The translations under genes and the position numbers were made by a program. 16,653 nucleotides of DNA, from NCBI GenBank assembly GCA_903928045.1, contig CAIYPH010000193.1:1-16653 (forward strand). The letters are read 5' to 3'. This DNA is from an uncultured Rhodospirillales bacterium (GTDB taxonomy: Bacteria; Pseudomonadota; Alphaproteobacteria; Acetobacterales; Acetobacteraceae). The notes under the pieces were generated by a model. The model was not told the origin of the DNA and ran no database searches. It worked only from the letters and a program-made list of their open reading frames with translations. Positions 13,387 to 16,653 of this stretch are shown one piece after another (position 1 is the first letter of the stretch; every line of letters begins with the position of its first letter).

Positions 13387-14156
13387 AGGCGGTGATCCTG
13401 GCCGGCGGGCTTGGCACGCGCATCAGCGAGGAGTCGCATCTGCGGCCAAAGCCGATGATCGAGATCGGCGGGCGGCCGATGCTGTGGCACATCATGAACA
13501 TCTACGCCCATCACGGCATCACAGATTTCATCGTGGCGCTCGGTTATCGCGGTCACATGATCAAGGAGTATTTCGCCAACTACGTGCTGTATTCCTCCGA
13601 CGTGACAGTGGATACGGGCCGAGGCGACATCCTCTACCACCGCAACTACGCCGAACCCTGGCGCGTCACCATGGTGGATACCGGGCTCAACACCCAGACG
13701 GGCGGGCGGTTGAAGCGGCTCGCGCAGTATCTCGGTGACTCCGCGTTCTGCATGACCTATGGCGACGGCGTCTCCGACGTCGACATTTCCGGGCTGGTCG
13801 ACTTCCACCAGCGTCACGGTCGGCAGGCCACAGTGACCGCGGTGATTCCGCCGGGCCGCTATGGCGCGTTGATGCTGGATGGTGACCGGGTGGACAGCTT
13901 TACCGAGAAGCCACCGGGGGATAACACCTTCATCAACGGCGGCTTCTTCGTGCTCGATCCCGCGGTGATCGCGCGGATCGACGGTGATGACACAGCGTTC
14001 GAGCAGGCCCCGCTTGAGAGCCTGGCGCGGGATGGCGAACTGGCGGCCTTCCGCCATACCGGGTTCTGGCAACCGATGGACACGCTGCGCGATCGCAACA
14101 CGCTGGAATCCCTGTGGTCGGGCGGGTCGGCACCATGGAAGGTGTGGACACACTGA
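13383..14156 (+). CDS. rfbF: glucose-1-phosphate cytidylyltransferase
   Basis: This enzyme makes CDP-glucose from CTP and glucose-1-phosphate, the entry to CDP-3,6-dideoxyhexoses and related O-antigen sugars. The 257 residues match the usual length of RfbF. The nucleotidyltransferase signature is [18 protein letters not shown] (residues 8-25), and [29 protein letters not shown] and [11 protein letters not shown] are characteristic of RfbF. I chose ATG 13383, which overlaps the previous stop as ATGA; an upstream start at 13344 would run into that gene. It is normally followed by CDP-glucose 4,6-dehydratase (rfbG), but here the next gene is a glutathione S-transferase after a 57-bp gap. Confidence 0.94.
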   Translation: MKAVILAGGLGTRISEESHLRPKPMIEIGGRPMLWHIMNIYAHHGITDFIVALGYRGHMIKEYFANYVLYSSDVTVDTGRGDILYHRNYAEPWRVTMVDTGLNTQTGGRLKRLAQYLGDSAFCMTYGDGVSDVDISGLVDFHQRHGRQATVTAVIPPGRYGALMLDGDRVDSFTEKPPGDNTFINGGFFVLDPAVIARIDGDDTAFEQAPLESLARDGELAAFRHTGFWQPMDTLRDRNTLESLWSGGSAPWKVWTH

Positions 14157-14213
14157 TCCACCCTTCACCCGGCGCGAGCGGGGTGGCACACTCCGGTCAC
14201 ACGGGGGGAAACC

Positions 14214-14849
14214 ATGAGTCGCGAAGAGAGATGGCTGCTGCATTGGTCACCGCGGTCGCCCTATGTCCGCAAGGTGATGATCGCGGCACATGAGACGGGG
14301 TTGGAGGCGCGGATCGACCGGGTGCGCACCGTGGTCGGCGGTACCACGCCGCATCTGGAGCTGATGGACGACAATCCGCTCGGCAAGCTGCCGACGCTGA
14401 TTCTGGCTGACGGCACGGCGATCTACGATAGCCATGTGATCCTCGAATTCTTCGACAGCCAGAGCAGCGGGGCCAAGCTGATCCCGGCCGGGGGGCATGA
14501 CCGCATCCTCGCGCTGCGACGGCATGCGCTGGGGAACGGGATGCTGGACATCCTGCTGCAGTGGCTCGGCGAGCGCGGGCGGCCGGCGGAGCGGCAATCG
14601 CCGGCGCATATCGCGCTGTGGCGCAGCAAGATCGAGGCCTCCATCACCGCGCTCGACGGCGACGCGGAGGGGCTGGGCGAAACCCCGTTCGGCATTGGGC
14701 ATATCGCGATCGGCACCGCGCTGGGCTATCTCGATTTCCGCTTTCCCGAGGTGACCTGGCGGGAGGATAATGAACGGCTGGTGGCCTGGTATGAGAGCTT
14801 TTGCGCCCGCCCCTCCGTGAAGGCGCACGCGCCGGTCGACGACAGCTAG
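14214..14849 (+). CDS. glutathione S-transferase family protein
   Basis: This 211-residue protein has an N-terminal thioredoxin-like domain starting LLHWSPRSPYVRKVMIAAHE, with the family's serine-rich start. The cis-proline segment NPLGKLPTLILADG and the glutathione-contacting IYDSHVILEF motif follow, then an all-helical C-terminal domain from about residue 90. It is like bacterial beta/theta-class-type GSTs, which conjugate or reduce electrophiles using glutathione. GGGGGGAAACC precedes the ATG. The following hydrolase starts 9 bp after its stop, so the two are probably co-transcribed. Confidence 0.9.
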   Translation: MSREERWLLHWSPRSPYVRKVMIAAHETGLEARIDRVRTVVGGTTPHLELMDDNPLGKLPTLILADGTAIYDSHVILEFFDSQSSGAKLIPAGGHDRILALRRHALGNGMLDILLQWLGERGRPAERQSPAHIALWRSKIEASITALDGDAEGLGETPFGIGHIAIGTALGYLDFRFPEVTWREDNERLVAWYESFCARPSVKAHAPVDDS

Positions 14850-14858
14850 GAAATTCCA

Positions 14859-15755
14859 ATGATCCAATCTCGTATGATCGGCAACGCGCGGGTGACGCGT
14901 GTGGTCGAATATTCCGGGCCGACCCATGCGCCGGAGTTTTTGTTCCCGGAAATCTCCAAGGCCGAGCGCGATGCGGGGATCGCGGCGCAGGCGGGGTGGA
15001 TGGCGCCGCATCATTATGTGCCGCACATGGATCGCTTCGTGGTGACGATCCAGATCTGGGTGGTGCATGCGGGCGGCAACGTGATCCTGATCGACACCGG
15101 GGTGGGCAACCACAAGAAGCGGGCGGCTCCGCGGATGGACATGTTGAACACCATGCTGCTCCCCTGGCTCGAAGCGGCCGGCGCGGGGCCGGAGCAGGTG
15201 ACGCATGTGGTGCATACGCATCTGCATACCGACCACGTCGGCGGCAACACCGTCTGGCGGGATGGGCGGTGGGAACCCGCCTTCCCCAAGGCGCGGTACC
15301 TGATACCCAAGGCGGAGTTCGACCACTGGAAGGCGGAGTACGACGGCGGGGACAAGATGGTTCAGGCCGGGTCCTTCGCGGATAGCGTGCTTCCGGTGCT
15401 GGAGGCGGGGATGGTCGACTTCATCGAGGCGGGGCAGGTGGTGGCGGGGTGTCTGCTCGGTGAGGACGTGGCGGGGCATGCGCCGGGGATGCTGGCGTTC
15501 CGGCTGCGGGATGGCGGGGCGGAGGGGTATTTCTCCACCGACACCATGCATTCGCCGATCCAGGTGGCGTATCCGCATTGGAACGATCGCTACGTGCTGC
15601 GGGCCGATGATGCGAAGGCGGCGCGGGGGCGGGTGTTGCGCAATGCGGCGGAGCGGGAGGCGTTGATCATGCCGATGCATTTTGGCGCGCCTTATTGCGG
15701 TTATGTGCGCCGGCAGGGGGATGGGTACCGGTTCGAGGGCGCGACCTGGTCGTAG
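14859..15755 (+). CDS. metallo-beta-lactamase-fold hydrolase
   Basis: This 298-residue protein has the zinc-binding motif H121-L-H123-T-D125-H126 in VHTHLHTDHVGGN. Further family features are ILIDTGVGNH before it, the VAGHAPGM histidine, the STDTMHSP aspartate and the MPMHFG histidine near the end. This fold hydrolyses lactones, thioesters, phosphoesters or sulfate esters. The overall layout, with a long N-terminal strand region and W-rich insert, resembles the AHL-lactonase/MBL hydrolase group, but the substrate cannot be assigned. No signal peptide is visible. It is flanked by a GST (9 bp upstream) and a transporter (1 bp downstream). GST plus hydrolase could be a small detoxification or aromatic/lactone catabolic unit. 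Confidence 0.9.
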   Translation: MIQSRMIGNARVTRVVEYSGPTHAPEFLFPEISKAERDAGIAAQAGWMAPHHYVPHMDRFVVTIQIWVVHAGGNVILIDTGVGNHKKRAAPRMDMLNTMLLPWLEAAGAGPEQVTHVVHTHLHTDHVGGNTVWRDGRWEPAFPKARYLIPKAEFDHWKAEYDGGDKMVQAGSFADSVLPVLEAGMVDFIEAGQVVAGCLLGEDVAGHAPGMLAFRLRDGGAEGYFSTDTMHSPIQVAYPHWNDRYVLRADDAKAARGRVLRNAAEREALIMPMHFGAPYCGYVRRQGDGYRFEGATWS

Positions 15756-15756
15756 C

Positions 15757-16635
15757 GTGACGTATCCGACCGACCACGCGCGACCGGCCGTTCCTTTCAT
15801 GGTGGCCACCGGAGCGATCATGGTGTTCACCACCATGGACGCGGTGGTGAAATCGCTCCAGGTCAATCTCCCCACCATCGAGGTGGTGGCGATGCGGTTC
15901 AGCTTTGGCATTCCGATGGTGCTGATCGCGCTGTGGTACACCGGTGGCGGGTGGCCTTCGCTCTCCTCATGGAAGGCGAATGCGCCGCGCGGATTGTTGT
16001 CGCTGGGCTCGACCCTCCTGTTCTTCACCGCTTTGCGGCATCTGCCGTTCGCGGAGGCGTTGTCGCTGTCCTATATCGGGCCGCTGATCCTTGCGTTGAT
16101 GGCCGCGGCGGTGCTGGGGGAGAAGCTGCGGCTGGGGGTGATCGGGCCGGTGTTGCTTGGGCTTGTGGGGGTCGGGGTAATTGCGTGGGATTCACTGTCG
16201 GCGACGGGGATCGTGGTTGACGACCTTATCGGGATCGGGGCGGCGTTCGGCTCGGCGGTGACCTATGCGACGGGGAATGTGCTGCTGCGGAGCCAGGCGC
16301 AGCGGGACAATGCGACGTCGATCGTGTTGATCCAGCATGTCGTGCCCTCCCTGCTGACCCTGCCGATCGCGGCGGCGGGGTGGGCGACGCCGGAGCCGGT
16401 GCAATGGGGGGTGTTCGGGGTATTGGCGTTGTGCGGGGTGAGCGGGCATTTCCTGCTGGCATGGGCGTTCGGGCGGGCGCCGGCGGGGGTGTTGGCGGTG
16501 GTGGATTATCTTGCCCTGCCCTATGCGGCGCTGATCGGGTTCTTCTTTTTTGGCGAAATCCCGACGCCGGCGATGTGGGTGGGGGCGGGGTTGATTGTGG
16601 TGGCGAGCGTGCTGGTGACGCGGATGAGGACGTAA
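15757..16635 (+). CDS. EamA/DMT-family transporter
   Basis: This 292-residue inner-membrane protein shows about ten hydrophobic helices arranged as two EamA repeats. The first half ends with the SLSYIGPLILALMAAAVLGEKL motif and the second with VVDYLALPYAALIGFFFFGEIP. Such drug/metabolite transporters export or import small metabolites and amino acids. I chose the GTG at 15757, 1 bp after the hydrolase stop; ATG 15799 is the alternative and would remove only the polar N-terminus. Neither has a strong ribosome site. Third codon positions are strongly G-rich, unlike the C-rich genes at 162-5439. The TAA stop begins the copy of the palindromic-repeat arm at the window end. Confidence 0.9.
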   Translation: MTYPTDHARPAVPFMVATGAIMVFTTMDAVVKSLQVNLPTIEVVAMRFSFGIPMVLIALWYTGGGWPSLSSWKANAPRGLLSLGSTLLFFTALRHLPFAEALSLSYIGPLILALMAAAVLGEKLRLGVIGPVLLGLVGVGVIAWDSLSATGIVVDDLIGIGAAFGSAVTYATGNVLLRSQAQRDNATSIVLIQHVVPSLLTLPIAAAGWATPEPVQWGVFGVLALCGVSGHFLLAWAFGRAPAGVLAVVDYLALPYAALIGFFFFGEIPTPAMWVGAGLIVVASVLVTRMRT

Positions 16636-16653
16636 GGAAGCGCTTCTTTTTGA
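16632..16653 (+). repeat. truncated copy of the 5447-5591 palindromic repeat arm
   Basis: TAAGGAAGCGCTTCTTTTT, which contains the EamA stop codon, is identical to the minus-strand sequence around 5572-5590, which contains the VWA stop codon. The match is 20 bp and then differs only in one T of the run before GA. The window ends inside it, so the rest cannot be seen. It is probably the first arm of another terminator/repeat element. Confidence 0.7.

Noticed and set aside
14247..16028. 593-codon open frame on the minus strand
   Set aside because: It lies antisense to the GST, hydrolase and transporter genes, all of which have clear motifs. The translation is rich in R, H and P with no recognisable domain, as expected from the complement of GC-rich genes.

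Overview
This is a high-GC bacterial segment. Base composition, dense co-directional packing with 4-bp ATGA/GTGA overlaps, GTG and TTG starts, and the style of the T-rich palindromic intergenic repeat suggest an alphaproteobacterium, possibly Acetobacteraceae. The taxonomic call is inference; there is no rRNA or tRNA gene here to anchor it.

Region A (1-5439, + strand) is a catabolic-looking operon. It opens with the tail of an unidentified gene whose reading frame is broken by one base. It continues with a crotonase-family protein, both subunits of a 3-oxoacid CoA-transferase, an OsmC-family protein, the two halves of a split thiamine-diphosphate decarboxylase-like enzyme, a FucU/RbsD-type sugar mutarotase and an aldo/keto reductase resembling aldose 1-dehydrogenases. 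Sugar-type chemistry (mutarotase, C1 dehydrogenase), 2-oxoacid chemistry (ThDP enzyme) and acyl-CoA chemistry sit in one transcription unit. I do not know a named pathway with this set, so it is the best candidate here for an undescribed system. The crotonase also lacks one of the two glutamates used by enoyl-CoA hydratases.

Region B (5440-8128) begins with a composite palindromic repeat/terminator whose arm recurs at the very end of the window. A MoxR-type AAA+ ATPase and a CoxE-like VWA protein follow on the minus strand, a likely chaperone pair with no obvious client nearby.

Region C (8129-11181) holds small independent units: an orphan OmpR-type response regulator, a convergent FkbM methyltransferase whose stop codon abuts the regulator's stop, arfB (ribosome rescue), a RidA-family deaminase and a divergent Lrp/AsnC regulator. 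The G-versus-C bias of the + strand reverses near 10.65 kb, between the RidA and Lrp genes.

Region D (11286-14156, + strand) is a translationally coupled surface-sugar cassette: hexapeptide acyltransferase, NAD-dependent epimerase/dehydratase, CmcI/rhamnosyl-O-methyltransferase-type methyltransferase, and glucose-1-phosphate cytidylyltransferase (rfbF). The usual CDP-glucose 4,6-dehydratase partner is missing. Region E (14214-16635, + strand) carries a glutathione S-transferase, a metallo-beta-lactamase-fold hydrolase and an EamA-type transporter. I see no CRISPR array, insertion sequence, tRNA or rRNA.
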